A program made the translations under genes and the position numbers. From NCBI RefSeq assembly GCF_014764305.1, contig NZ_CP061703.1:3019501-3083500 (forward strand): DNA of 64,000 bases. The letters are read 5' to 3'. This DNA comes from Mesoflavibacter profundi (GTDB lineage Bacteria; Bacteroidota; Bacteroidia; Flavobacteriales; Flavobacteriaceae). Each line of letters begins with the position of its first letter. Position 1 is the stretch's first letter. Below the pieces are notes generated by a model, which saw only the letters and a list, made by a program, of their open reading frames with translations, ran no database searches and had not been told where the DNA came from. Shown here piece by piece: positions 1 to 8,455 of the stretch.

Positions 1-1
1 T

Positions 2-460
2 TTTAGATTAAGAGCTTACCAACAAACAACTAATAACCAAATACATATAGCACTTACTAAAGGCGATTGGACTAGTAACGACGAAGTTTTAACAAGAGTA
101 AATTCTACTTTAGTTAATAACGATATTTTAGGTACATTGACTAATAATGCAGATCAAAAACTAGACAATATGTTTAGTGTTATTAATAATGAAGGTCGTG
201 GCGCTATATTATTTATCAATCAGCAGTCAGAAAGCATGAATTTACTTCAAAGACTTTCTTCACTTAAACTAATGCAAGAGCCAAACACTATTGCAAAAGC
301 GCCAGCTATAGCAATGGATAGCAAAGATTTTGGTATTGGTGCGCAAATACTTCATGATTTAAACATTCATAAAATAAAATTGATATCAAACTCGCAACAA
401 ACCAAAAGAGTTGGTATGATTGGATATGGATTAGAAATTGTAGATTATGTTAATTATTAA
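2..460 (+). CDS. ribB: 3,4-dihydroxy-2-butanone-4-phosphate synthase, C-terminal RibA-like domain only (5' partial)
   Basis: The reading frame is open from the window edge to a TAA stop, so the N-terminal part lies outside. The 152 visible residues align with the GTP cyclohydrolase II fold: an EGRG motif, then DFGIGAQILHDLN and the ending YGLEIVDYV. The active-site parts are missing: where RibA has three zinc-binding cysteines (SEC and RCDC) this protein has NST and TNNA, and the GTP-binding QEGR is QQSE. The tail also stops about 25 residues early. In Bacteroidota this layout occurs as DHBP synthase (RibB) fused to a non-catalytic RibA-like domain, often called RibBX. I infer riboflavin synthesis activity from the unseen N-terminal domain. 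Its stop overlaps the convergent aminotransferase gene by four bases. Confidence 0.72.
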   Translation, partial: FRLRAYQQTTNNQIHIALTKGDWTSNDEVLTRVNSTLVNNDILGTLTNNADQKLDNMFSVINNEGRGAILFINQQSESMNLLQRLSSLKLMQEPNTIAKAPAIAMDSKDFGIGAQILHDLNIHKIKLISNSQQTKRVGMIGYGLEIVDYVNY

Positions 461-1650
461 AGTGAATCTTTAATAATTTCTACCATTTTTTCAGCACGCT
501 TTTTTACTTCGTCTTTAGACCAAGAAAGCTTTATTAAACAAGAAATATTTCGTCCAATAAAATGATCAGATTGATCAAAGGTTTTATCTTTTAAATACTT
601 TAGACCTTCTTTTACTTCTGCTGAAATTGGATATAACGATTTAATTTCTTTTAAATGATCCCATTTTCTTACATAATGCCAATTGTTATCATAATAATGA
701 AAACAAGCATCTATACCTTGGTCCTTAAACTTCTTTGAAACCTTTCTAGCTATATCTAAATTTGGTAAATAAAAATTTAAAAAAGCATAACTTTCTTCTC
801 CGCCATCAGGAACTTTTCTAAATGTAATTTCAGAAATTTTAGATAATTCTTCTCTTAATATCGAATAATGCTGTTTTTGAATAGCAATAAATTCTTTTAA
901 TCGTCGCACTTGTGCTAATCCTACAGCAGCGTGTAATTCTGAAATCCTGAAATTGTAACCTAAAACAGGATGAGATTCCGCGCCTCTATCTGTACCAATA
1001 TGGTCGTGACCATGATCACTAAATTGGTCGGCATTTACAGCATATTCTTTGTTATTTGTTAGAATTGCTCCGCCTTCACCACAAGTGATTGTTTTTACAA
1101 AATCAAAAGACAAACAACCTACATTGCCATAAGTTCCTAGATATTTGTTTTTGTAAGTTCCTCCAACAGCTTGACAAGCGTCTTCGATTAATTTTAGATT
1201 ATGAGCATCACATAAAGCTTGTAATGCATCTAAATTTGCCATACTTCCACACATGTGAACAGGCATAATAGCTTTGGTCTTACTTGTTATGGCTTGTTCT
1301 ACTTTAACAGGATCTAGTGTAAGAGTTTCATCTATATCTACAAGTACAGGTATTGCTCCTAACATCATCACTGCTTCAAAAGTAGCTACAAAAGTAAAAG
1401 TTGGCACGATTACTTCATCTCCTGCTCCAACTCCTGCAATCGCAAGTGCTACAGAAACTGCTGCTGTACCACTACTTACTAACTGAACATGATTAACTTT
1501 AAGCGTATTTTGTAATTCTTCTTCTAAAGATTTTGCTTTGTAATGTCCTTTTCTTAAAGCATCAAAACCGTAACGCATTAAAATTCCGTTATCAAGTACA
1601 TCTTTTAGTTCGTTTCGTTCCGCATCGCCAAAAAATTCAAATCCAGGCAT
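457..1650 (-). CDS. DegT/DnrJ/EryC1/StrS family PLP-dependent aminotransferase (KdnA-like)
   Basis: This is a 397-residue fold-type I sugar aminotransferase, the usual family length. The PLP pocket is clear: SSGTAAV near residue 60, IEDACQA near 155, and the Schiff-base lysine in SFDFVKTITCGEGG near 185. Later come NFRISELHAAVGLAQ and the HGHDHIG stretch. The family transfers an amino group to keto-sugars used in cell-surface polysaccharides. The opening MPGFEFFGDAERNEL and the HDHIGTDRGAESH block resemble KdnA, which makes 8-amino-Kdo for lipid A cores, but no kdnB-like gene is adjacent, so the substrate is unassigned. It probably stands alone: the next upstream gene on its strand is an unrelated thioredoxin-like protein. 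Confidence 0.85.
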   Translation of the reverse strand: MPGFEFFGDAERNELKDVLDNGILMRYGFDALRKGHYKAKSLEEELQNTLKVNHVQLVSSGTAAVSVALAIAGVGAGDEVIVPTFTFVATFEAVMMLGAIPVLVDIDETLTLDPVKVEQAITSKTKAIMPVHMCGSMANLDALQALCDAHNLKLIEDACQAVGGTYKNKYLGTYGNVGCLSFDFVKTITCGEGGAILTNNKEYAVNADQFSDHGHDHIGTDRGAESHPVLGYNFRISELHAAVGLAQVRRLKEFIAIQKQHYSILREELSKISEITFRKVPDGGEESYAFLNFYLPNLDIARKVSKKFKDQGIDACFHYYDNNWHYVRKWDHLKEIKSLYPISAEVKEGLKYLKDKTFDQSDHFIGRNISCLIKLSWSKDEVKKRAEKMVEIIKDSL

Positions 1651-1674
1651 AAATATAAATAGTTGTTAGTCGTA

Positions 1675-2139
1675 TTAGTAGTTTTCTATGATAGCGTCTA
1701 TAAAAGCAAAATGTCTATCAGTTTCTCTTAAAAAAGTATATCCTGATAATTCTCCAATAACTTTTAAGTTATCGTTTAAAGCAACAAGATTTGGGTAACC
1801 ACCAGATTTATTATATTTTCTAACAACTTCAATATTTTTTTTTCGTTGTTCTGCTGTAATTATATCTGTTCGTCTTGGCATATCTATCATGACCAAAACA
1901 AATTGATTTGCTTTTTCTTTAAACTTATCGTTATCAAAAAAATCTTGTTTTAACATCTTACATGGTGCACACCAATCGCTTCCTGTAAATAAGACTAAAA
2001 TTGGTTTTTTTAAATCCTTAGACGAAGCTTGAGCTTCTTCTAAATCTGTAATCCAATTTAAACCAGATGTATAATCGTCGTCTTGAGAAATACCAATCGA
2101 GGTAATTAAAAATGTAAATAGTATTAATACTTTTTTCAT
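1675..2139 (-). CDS. exported thioredoxin-fold protein
   Basis: The 154-residue protein starts with a cleavable signal peptide (MKKVLILFTFLITSIGISQ), so it should act in the periplasm. The thioredoxin-fold active site GSDWCAPCKML sits near residue 55 and gives a redox-active CxxC pair. It is followed by a region typical of Thioredoxin_7-type proteins (FVLVMIDMP) and a GGYPN cis-proline motif near residue 115. The likely role is reducing or isomerising disulfides in the envelope. The substrate is unknown. It lies 24 bp upstream of the aminotransferase on the same strand with no terminator between them, so co-transcription is possible. Confidence 0.85.
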   Translation of the reverse strand: MKKVLILFTFLITSIGISQDDDYTSGLNWITDLEEAQASSKDLKKPILVLFTGSDWCAPCKMLKQDFFDNDKFKEKANQFVLVMIDMPRRTDIITAEQRKKNIEVVRKYNKSGGYPNLVALNDNLKVIGELSGYTFLRETDRHFAFIDAIIENY

Positions 2140-2206
2140 TATAAAATTATTTATTACAAAAATATCCTTTTTATACTATAAACAAGAATCTTGCCAATAA
2201 ATTGTA

Positions 2207-2836
2207 TTATTTATAAATGATGACATCTTCTAAAGGTTTTCTAACTTTTTGTAATGAAGACATTAAATCATCTTTTGCTCTATAACCTATTGGCATGACT
2301 AAAACACTTTTTAAGTTTAATTTTTTTAAATTTAAAAGTTCGTCATATTGTTCTGGTACAAAGCCTTCCATAGGACAAGCGTCTATATTAAGCATAGCGC
2401 AAACAGTTAATAAGTTACCCATCGCTAGATATGCTTGTTTACTTGCCCATTCAAAAATTTCTTTTTCGGATTTTGCCTTAAAATCTTCTATCAAAAATTT
2501 TTTGAAAGGATTTAAGATATCATCTGGCGTATCTCTAACTTTTTTTACTAATTCAAAATACTCTATTATAGTTTGATCATTAATTTTAGTATCAACACAA
2601 AATACTAATACGTGTGAAGCTTGTCCTATTTGTTTTTGATACATTGAATGCTCTACCAAATCTTCCTGTACTAATTTATCACTTATTACCATTAATTTTA
2701 TAGGTTGCAAACCATAGGAAGTTGCAGTTAAATTAAATGCATTAACTATTGTTGATATATCGTTTTCTGGAATAATTTTTTCGCTATCAAAAGATTTAGT
2801 AGCATATCTCCAGTTTAATTGTTTTAAAATATCCAT
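2207..2836 (-). CDS. NAD(P)H-dependent nitroreductase family oxidoreductase
   Basis: This 209-residue protein has the FMN-binding nitroreductase fold of the NfsB group. The start MDILKQLNWRYATKSFD contains the R-x-AxKxFD motif near residue 10 that contacts FMN phosphate, and the SYGLQPIKLMVI segment near 42 and ACPMEGF near 150 are typical of NfsB-like enzymes. Such flavoproteins reduce nitroaromatics, quinones or flavins with NAD(P)H in the cytoplasm. The physiological substrate cannot be read from the sequence. The gene stands alone, separated by 67 bp from the thioredoxin-like gene. Confidence 0.86.
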   Translation of the reverse strand: MDILKQLNWRYATKSFDSEKIIPENDISTIVNAFNLTATSYGLQPIKLMVISDKLVQEDLVEHSMYQKQIGQASHVLVFCVDTKINDQTIIEYFELVKKVRDTPDDILNPFKKFLIEDFKAKSEKEIFEWASKQAYLAMGNLLTVCAMLNIDACPMEGFVPEQYDELLNLKKLNLKSVLVMPIGYRAKDDLMSSLQKVRKPLEDVIIYK

Positions 2837-2962
2837 TATAAAAATTTTGGCAAAGGTAGTTTAGTTTGCTGATATTGAATACTATTAAATATAAATTTAT
2901 CTAATGACAGGATTAGAAAATTCTTTTAATCGAAAAAAAATTAAAAAAAAGTGTTATTTTTA

Positions 2963-2994
2963 TTTGAAAAGAAACAAAAAGGTATCTATATTTG
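2963..2994 (+). promoter_or_regulatory. Bacteroidota-type promoter of tRNA-Ser
   Basis: A TTTG at 2963-2966 is followed after 20 bp by TATATTTG at 2987-2994. This matches the -33/-7 pattern of the primary sigma factor in flavobacteria (TTG-N19-TAnnTTTG). It lies 32 bp upstream of the mature tRNA end. Confidence 0.65.
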
Positions 2995-3026
2995 CAACCG
3001 CATTTGGGAAATCCCAAAACACTCAA

Positions 3027-3111
3027 GGAGAAATGGCAGAGTGGTCGAATGCGGCAGTCTTGAAAACTGTTGAGGGTCACACCTCCGGGGGTTCGAATCC
3101 CTCTTTCTCCG
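3027..3111 (+). tRNA. tRNA-Ser (anticodon TGA)
   Basis: The 85-nt sequence folds as a class II tRNA with a long variable arm. The acceptor stem pairs GGAGAAA (3027-3033) with TTTCTCC (3104-3110). The anticodon loop CTTGAAA (3059-3065) is closed by CAGT/ACTG and gives anticodon TGA at 3061-3063, which reads UCA and other UCN serine codons. The T-loop is GGTTCGAATCC. The CCA end is not encoded: the discriminator G is followed by CTTAAA. A promoter precedes it and a strong hairpin terminator follows directly, so it is a single-gene transcript. Confidence 0.97.
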
Positions 3112-3114
3112 CTT

Positions 3115-3147
3115 AAACCTGTAAACAAAAGTTTACAGGTTTTTTAT
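3115..3147 (+). terminator. intrinsic terminator of tRNA-Ser
   Basis: A perfect 12-bp stem (AAACCTGTAAAC at 3115-3126 with GTTTACAGGTTT at 3131-3142) has an AAAA loop and runs into a T-rich tail. It starts three bases after the tRNA. Confidence 0.9.
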
Positions 3148-3195
3148 TTTAATACCTATTTTAAGTATTTTTAAATTGAATTTAGAAATAGTAAA

Positions 3196-4698
3196 ATGTC
3201 TACTCCATTTTCTTCAATTGCTTTATGTTTTTCTGGTGGCGGTTACCGCGCTGCTGGCTTTGCTTTAGGAAGCCTTTCTTTTTTTGAAAAAATAGGATTA
3301 TTAAACAATATAAAAGCAATTTCTACAGTATCTGGTGGTACAATTACTGGCGTAAAGTACACGCAATCTTTAATTGAAAATCAAACTTTTTCAAAGTTTT
3401 TTGAAGAATATTACCAATGGTTAAATGAGGATCAATTAGTTGATAATGCGATTAACCATATTAAAGGTTACAGTGTTTGGAATCAAGCTGAAAATAAACA
3501 CAAACACAAAAATCCTATCAACGCTTTTGCTATTGAATATAATAAACTAACAAACCATAAAACCTTAGCCGATTTTGAAAATGCTAAAACTCATTTAGAT
3601 CGTGTTAGTTTTAATGCTACAGATTTTACAAATGCTATTCAGTTTAGGTTTCAAAATAAGGATAAACCGCAACGTTTATTTGGAAATAAATTAATTTCTG
3701 AAGACTACAGAAACCTTAAAGACAACATAAAATTAGGAGATATTATTGCAGCGTCTTCTGCGTTTCCTGGTGGATTTGAACCTATTGCTTTTCCTTCAGA
3801 TTTTATGCCTAATTCTAACCTTAAAGATATTGGTTTGATGGATGGTGGTATTGTAGATAATCAAGGTGCTTCGGTATTTTTAACCACTTCAGAAGACACA
3901 AATCCTTATAGCTTGTTCGTAGTTAACGATGTCTCTTCGCCTTATATAAAAGATAATGAGACTTTTGAATTCGCAGAAACCACAAAATTCTCAAAAATAA
4001 TATCATTTTTAGCTAGCCCAATTGTGCTTGTGCTAATGTTGATCTTAGTCATTTATAGTAACTTAAAAAATTGGTGGTGGCTCTACTCTATTTCACTTAT
4101 CATTTTTAGTTTACAAGTCGCAATCAATATCATGCTGTTTTACGTAAGCGCTAGCGTGAGTAAAATGACCAATTTAAGTAACACCTTCAAAATTAACCCA
4201 CAACGCTTAGGTAAATATATTTTAAACCGACTTAGAAGCTTAATGGTAATGTCTGGCGTAGTTATGCTAAAAAACGACAGACGTCAAAACGCCAGTAAAC
4301 TTTATAAATCTTATAATGAAATTGCTATAACTTCAGCTATTTATGAACTTAGATGTAAAGAGCAAAATAAGCCAGAAAATGCTTTAGAATGGGATAAAAT
4401 CAAACCTTATACTAAAGATATTTCAGAAAAAATAAAAAAAGTTTCTGCTCATTGCACCGCTTTTGGCACTAACCTTTGGTTTGACAAAGAAGCTAAAGCA
4501 AACAATACTTTAAACCAGTTAATTGCTTGTGGTGAGTTTACGACTTGTTACAACTTAATCGCTTATTTAGTAAGATATCACGAAGACAAAATTAATGAGA
4601 AAGACAACTATTTAATCGAAATTTTCAACTTGTTATTGAATTATTGGGAAAAATTTCAAGACAATCCAATGTGGCTAGTTAATGAAAGAAGCAAATAA
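3196..4698 (+). CDS. patatin-like phospholipase family protein with membrane segments
   Basis: The 500-residue protein has the patatin hydrolase signature. The oxyanion loop SGGGYRAAG is at about residue 10, the nucleophile serine is in STVSGGTITG near 47, and the catalytic aspartate is in LMDGGIVDNQG near 215. The nucleophile motif reads TVSGG rather than the textbook GxSxG, which is tolerated in this family. After the catalytic domain come two hydrophobic segments at roughly 270-290 and 295-320, so it is probably anchored in the inner membrane. It should hydrolyse acyl chains from lipids, but the substrate is unknown. It has no signal peptide, and it is 37 bp upstream of selO, which has its own promoter-like element. 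Confidence 0.85.
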   Translation: MSTPFSSIALCFSGGGYRAAGFALGSLSFFEKIGLLNNIKAISTVSGGTITGVKYTQSLIENQTFSKFFEEYYQWLNEDQLVDNAINHIKGYSVWNQAENKHKHKNPINAFAIEYNKLTNHKTLADFENAKTHLDRVSFNATDFTNAIQFRFQNKDKPQRLFGNKLISEDYRNLKDNIKLGDIIAASSAFPGGFEPIAFPSDFMPNSNLKDIGLMDGGIVDNQGASVFLTTSEDTNPYSLFVVNDVSSPYIKDNETFEFAETTKFSKIISFLASPIVLVLMLILVIYSNLKNWWWLYSISLIIFSLQVAINIMLFYVSASVSKMTNLSNTFKINPQRLGKYILNRLRSLMVMSGVVMLKNDRRQNASKLYKSYNEIAITSAIYELRCKEQNKPENALEWDKIKPYTKDISEKIKKVSAHCTAFGTNLWFDKEAKANNTLNQLIACGEFTTCYNLIAYLVRYHEDKINEKDNYLIEIFNLLLNYWEKFQDNPMWLVNERSK

Positions 4699-4706
4699 AC
4701 AATCCT

Positions 4707-4714
4707 TATCTTTG
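4707..4714 (+). promoter_or_regulatory. candidate -7 element for selO
   Basis: TATCTTTG matches TAnnTTTG and ends 21 bp before the selO start codon. No good -33 TTG is present at the usual distance. Confidence 0.4.
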
Positions 4715-4735
4715 TGTTGAGAAAGAAAAAATTTA

Positions 4736-6298
4736 ATGAAATTCAACATAAAAAATAGCTTTATTAATCAGCTTCCTGCAGATTCTAAAACAGAAAATAG
4801 TCGTAGACAAGTGAAGGAAGCGTGTTACAGCTTTGTTTCACCTAAAAAAACAGCTCATCCAAAGCTAATTCATGTATCTCCTGAAGTATTAGATATCTTA
4901 GGTTTAACTACCGAAGACGCAAATACTGAAGCGTTTCTAAACATTTTCACTGGAAATAAAATTCTTGAAAACACTAAACCTTACGCCATGTGTTATGGCG
5001 GACACCAATTTGGACATTGGGCAGGACAATTAGGCGATGGTAGAGCTATTAATTTATTTGAAGTTAAACACAATAACACTAACTGGAAATTACAATTAAA
5101 AGGTGCTGGAGAAACGCCTTACTCCAGAAGTGCTGATGGATTGGCTGTTTTAAGAAGCTCTATCCGTGAGTATTTATGTAGCGAAGCAATACATCATTTA
5201 GGCATACCAACAACACGTGCTTTAAGTTTAGCGCTTACTGGTGACCAAGTATTACGTGATAAATTATATGACGGCAATCCAGAATATGAAAAAGGCGCAA
5301 TTGTTTGTCGTGTGTCGCAAAGTTTTTTGCGCTTTGGAAATTTTGAAATTTTCTCAGCAAGACAAGATTTTAAAACCTTAAAAACACTTGTAGATTATAC
5401 CATTAATACACATTATGCTTTCTTAGGAAAACCGAGTAAAGACGTTTATTTAAAGTTTTTTAATGAGGTAGCCAACCGAAGTCTTGATATGGTCATGCAT
5501 TGGCAACGCGTTGGCTTTGTTCATGGTGTGATGAATACAGATAACATGTCCATTTTAGGGCAAACCATAGATTACGGACCTTATGGTTGGTTAGAAGGTT
5601 ACGAGCCTGGTTGGACACCAAATACCACAGATGCACAACACAAACGTTACCGTTATGGCGCTCAAGTAGATGTTGTGCATTGGAATTTATTTCAACTCGC
5701 TAATGCTTTATATCCTCTAGTTAATGAAGCTGAAGGTTTTGAAGCTATTTTAGGCAACTTCGGAGAACAAAAAATAGAACGTTACAAAGCTATGATGCGT
5801 TCTAAATTAGGATTACAATTGAAAGATGAAAAAGATGCTGTTTTAATTCAAGAGTTAGAAGATTGTTTACAGCATATTGAAACCGATTTTACTATATTTT
5901 TTAGGTTATTAGCAGATTTTGAAAGTGAAAAACATTCGGAAGGATTTCAATTAATTTCTGAAGCATTTTATACTCCAAAAACAATAACCGAAGCCATCAA
6001 AACACGATGGAATTTATGGTTTTTATCTTATGCAGAACGATTAAAGCGTGAGACAATTTCCGCGCAAGCGAGAAAAAAACAAATGAACAGCATTAACCCT
6101 AAATACGTTTTAAGAAATTACATGGCGCAACTAGCAATAGACGATGCCAATAAAGGTGATTATGGTTTAATCGACGAGTTATTTAACCTTTTAAAACAAC
6201 CTTATGCAGAGCAACCAGAACACGAAAAATGGTTTGCAAAACGACCAGAATGGGCAAGACACAAAGTAGGTTGTTCTATGCTATCTTGTAGCTCTTAA
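4736..6298 (+). CDS. selO: protein adenylyltransferase SelO (YdiU family)
   Basis: SelO is a pseudokinase-fold enzyme that transfers AMP from ATP to Ser, Thr or Tyr of target proteins and takes part in oxidative-stress responses. The 520-residue length fits the family. The diagnostic blocks are visible: YGGHQFGHWAGQLGDGRA near residue 85, the nucleotide-binding LQLKGAGETPYSRSADG near 120, RSSIREYLCSEA near 145, and HGVMNTDNMSILG near 262 with the catalytic and metal-binding Asp and Asn. It ends SMLSCSS, with the Cys at the place where animal SelO has selenocysteine. It lies between a lipase and a DUF2452 gene, each with its own likely promoter. Confidence 0.95.
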   Translation: MKFNIKNSFINQLPADSKTENSRRQVKEACYSFVSPKKTAHPKLIHVSPEVLDILGLTTEDANTEAFLNIFTGNKILENTKPYAMCYGGHQFGHWAGQLGDGRAINLFEVKHNNTNWKLQLKGAGETPYSRSADGLAVLRSSIREYLCSEAIHHLGIPTTRALSLALTGDQVLRDKLYDGNPEYEKGAIVCRVSQSFLRFGNFEIFSARQDFKTLKTLVDYTINTHYAFLGKPSKDVYLKFFNEVANRSLDMVMHWQRVGFVHGVMNTDNMSILGQTIDYGPYGWLEGYEPGWTPNTTDAQHKRYRYGAQVDVVHWNLFQLANALYPLVNEAEGFEAILGNFGEQKIERYKAMMRSKLGLQLKDEKDAVLIQELEDCLQHIETDFTIFFRLLADFESEKHSEGFQLISEAFYTPKTITEAIKTRWNLWFLSYAERLKRETISAQARKKQMNSINPKYVLRNYMAQLAIDDANKGDYGLIDELFNLLKQPYAEQPEHEKWFAKRPEWARHKVGCSMLSCSS

Positions 6299-6312
6299 AA
6301 TTAGTATCTTTG
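6286..6312 (+). promoter_or_regulatory. candidate promoter of the DUF2452 gene
   Basis: TTG at 6286-6288, a 16-bp gap and TATCTTTG at 6305-6312 fit the flavobacterial promoter pattern with a short spacer. The -33 part overlaps the 3' end of selO. The ATG follows 17 bp later. Confidence 0.5.
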
Positions 6313-6329
6313 CATAAAAGAAATTAGCA

Positions 6330-6743
6330 ATGTCTACAGAGAAAAAACCTGATAATGTAGTGTTTAATACTAACACAAATTCTTATGATGCTGCATTAAA
6401 ACCTTATGCAACCAATGTTGGTGCGCCAGCAATTGTTGTAAAGGAAAATATTACTTGGAAGAATAAAAACATACATAAAGCCAACAAACAAATTAAGGCA
6501 AAATATTTAGAGCTTAAAGCAGAATATGATAGAATGATGGAAGAGCTTGAATATAATAATCTTGTGTATAATGCTAAATTTAATTTCGAGCCTATTTTAG
6601 GTGAAGTTTATCACTTGTACAGAGATAAAAACAACTTACCGTTTTTATCAATAATTGCTCCTTCGGAATGTAATTTTGATTTTGTAGGTAGTTTTTATCT
6701 TAATTCTGAACACATGTGGAAAAAAGTAGAAAATAATCAATAA
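6330..6743 (+). CDS. DUF2452 domain-containing protein
   Basis: The 137-residue soluble protein resembles DUF2452. The family region is the C-terminal half, with PILGEVYHLYRDKNNLPFLSI near residue 90 followed by FVGSFYLNSEHMWKKV. The N-terminal half is lysine-rich and helical, with an IKAKYLELKAEYDRMMEELE helix near 55-75 that could form a coiled coil. It has no signal peptide or membrane segment, so it is probably cytoplasmic. The function of the family is unknown. It seems to be a monocistronic unit with its own promoter, and a strong bidirectional terminator lies three bases beyond the stop codon. Confidence 0.75.
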   Translation: MSTEKKPDNVVFNTNTNSYDAALKPYATNVGAPAIVVKENITWKNKNIHKANKQIKAKYLELKAEYDRMMEELEYNNLVYNAKFNFEPILGEVYHLYRDKNNLPFLSIIAPSECNFDFVGSFYLNSEHMWKKVENNQ

Positions 6744-6776
6744 AAAAGTCCTAAGCAAAACGCTTAGGACTTTTTT
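6742..6776. terminator. bidirectional terminator between convergent genes
   Basis: The 9-bp stem GTCCTAAGC (6748-6756) with GCTTAGGAC (6762-6770) is flanked by six A on the left and six T on the right, so it can work for both the DUF2452 gene and the transaldolase-family gene. Confidence 0.9.
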
Positions 6777-6796
6777 ATTCTATTCTAGTAATACAA

Positions 6797-7450
6797 CTAG
6801 TTTCCTTTTTTATAATCTTCTAAAAACTTAGCTAAACCACTATCTGTTAATGGATGTTTTAGTAAACCTTCAATAGAACTTAATGGACCTGTCATTACAT
6901 CTGCACCAATCTTAGCACAATCAATAACGTGCATGGTGTGACGTACAGATGCTGCTAAAATTTCTGTTCCAAAATTATAGTTATCAAAGATGTGTCTAAT
7001 TTCTGCTATTAGGTTTAATCCATCTGTAGAAATATCATCTAAACGACCAATAAACGGACTCACATAAGTTGCTCCTGCTTTTGCAGCTAATAAGGCTTGA
7101 CCTGGAGAAAATACTAAAGTTACATTAGTTCTAATTCCTTTATCACTAAAATATTTACAAGCTTTTACACCATCTTTTATCATTGGTAATTTAACAACAA
7201 TTTGTTCATGTAATTCTGCTAAAGCTTCACCTTCTTTAACCATACCTTCAAAATCTGTTGCAATTACTTCTGCACTAACATCTCCATCTACAATATTGCA
7301 AATGTCTACGTAATGCTTCATTATGTTATCATGTCCTGTAATGCCTTCTTTAGCCATTAAAGATGGATTTGTAGTTACTCCATCAAGAATTCCCATATCT
7401 TGGGCTTCTTTAATCTGATCTAAGTTAGCAGTATCAATAAAAAATTTCAT
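6797..7450 (-). CDS. fsa: transaldolase family protein / fructose-6-phosphate aldolase
   Basis: This is the short, 217-residue type of transaldolase-like (beta/alpha)8 barrel. Key features are [16 protein letters not shown] at the start, [13 protein letters not shown] near residue 25, the Schiff-base lysine in [10 protein letters not shown] near 85, and [15 protein letters not shown] near 130. The enzyme acts on sugar phosphates in the non-oxidative pentose phosphate pathway or cleaves fructose 6-phosphate. These two activities are hard to tell apart by sequence, so the symbol is provisional. The gene has its own TTG-N19-TAnnTTTa promoter and ends at a bidirectional terminator. Confidence 0.88.
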   Translation of the reverse strand: MKFFIDTANLDQIKEAQDMGILDGVTTNPSLMAKEGITGHDNIMKHYVDICNIVDGDVSAEVIATDFEGMVKEGEALAELHEQIVVKLPMIKDGVKACKYFSDKGIRTNVTLVFSPGQALLAAKAGATYVSPFIGRLDDISTDGLNLIAEIRHIFDNYNFGTEILAASVRHTMHVIDCAKIGADVMTGPLSSIEGLLKHPLTDSGLAKFLEDYKKGN

Positions 7451-7493
7451 TTTATATATATTTAGTTGTGTTAATTAATTAGTTTTTACTTGG

Positions 7494-7526
7494 TAAAAGT
7501 AGTAATTATATAAGCGATTACAAAAA
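7494..7526 (-). promoter_or_regulatory. promoter of the transaldolase-family gene
   Basis: On the minus strand TTTTTG (7526-7521), a 19-bp spacer and TACTTTTA (7501-7494) fit the flavobacterial consensus with one mismatch. The leader to the ATG at 7450 is about 36 nt. Confidence 0.55.
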
Positions 7527-7533
7527 TAAATAA

Positions 7534-7558
7534 TTAAAAAGTGTATTTTTTACACTTA
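7534..7558 (-). terminator. terminator of the SDR gene
   Basis: AAGTGTA (7539-7545) and TACACTT (7551-7557) form a 7-bp stem, followed on the minus strand by a T-rich tail. Confidence 0.65.
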
Positions 7559-7568
7559 TTAAGTTAAA

Positions 7569-8369
7569 TTATAATTTATAATGATTAATTAGTAGTTTTT
7601 CATAGAGTTTATCGGGTAAAACAAACTTTAATACTATCGAAAATTTCTGCATAAATGCACCTACTTTATAATGTATTTTAGGATGTTTTGTATTAATAAT
7701 TTGATAAACTTTTTTAGCAACTGCTATTGGCGATCCGCTTTCGTCAACTTCTTCATCTATATTATTTAATACGTCTGGATATTTTTTGTATGCAGACGAT
7801 TTTAAAACTGGTGCATGATAACGTCCTGCAGCAATATTTGTCGCAAAATCACCAGGTGCAAGGTTTGTAAATTTAACTCCAAAATCTTTGGTTTCCATTC
7901 GAAGTGCTTCTGTTAAAATTTCTAAAGCACCTTTGCTAGCGCTATAAATTCCTCTGTATGGTAATCCCATATAACCAGCAATAGATGTAATATTAATTAC
8001 TAAACCAGATTGCTGTTTACGCATTTGTGGTAAAACTGCTTTTATAACGTTAATAGGTCCAAAAAAGTTGGTATTAAAATTATGCTGTATTTGTTCTTGA
8101 GGAATTTCTTCTACAGCACCAGTTATACCTACTCCAGCATTATTAATTAATACATCAAGTTGTCCTTCTTTAGATATCACTGTACTTACTGCATCTTGTA
8201 TACTTTGTACATTGTTTACATCTAATGCTACGAGATTAAATGTGCTATCTGTGTAACGGTTTGGATTACGACTTGTCCCGTAAACCGTATATCCTTTTTG
8301 CGTTAAAAATTCTCCAATAGATTTTCCTATTCCAGAAGATCCGCCAGTAATTAATATAACTTTAGACAT
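7569..8369 (-). CDS. SDR family oxidoreductase
   Basis: The 266-residue protein is a classical short-chain dehydrogenase/reductase. The cofactor motif ITGGSSGIGKSIG is at residues 6-18, NNAGVG is near 87, the catalytic serine lies in INITSIAGYMG near 139, and the active-site YSASKGALE near 152 supplies Tyr and Lys. The fragment YGTSRNP after strand 2 suggests NADP(H) preference. The substrate cannot be inferred: such enzymes reduce ketones, sterols, sugars or acyl groups. The C-terminal tail with LKFVLPDKLYEKLLINHYKL could bind the membrane peripherally. It is followed by its own terminator and preceded by the SRP RNA gene on the same strand. Confidence 0.88.
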   Translation of the reverse strand: MSKVILITGGSSGIGKSIGEFLTQKGYTVYGTSRNPNRYTDSTFNLVALDVNNVQSIQDAVSTVISKEGQLDVLINNAGVGITGAVEEIPQEQIQHNFNTNFFGPINVIKAVLPQMRKQQSGLVINITSIAGYMGLPYRGIYSASKGALEILTEALRMETKDFGVKFTNLAPGDFATNIAAGRYHAPVLKSSAYKKYPDVLNNIDEEVDESGSPIAVAKKVYQIINTKHPKIHYKVGAFMQKFSIVLKFVLPDKLYEKLLINHYKL

Positions 8370-8455
8370 AGTTTTAGTTTAAAAGTTAAAAGTAAAGAAG
8401 TTTGAAAAGTTTGAAACTATAATTACGAGAAAAGATTTGAATAAAGAGTACAAAA

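Noticed and set aside
2904-3128. Open frames on both strands across the tRNA-Ser gene
   Set aside because: They cover a well-folded tRNA with its promoter and terminator and have no protein-like composition.
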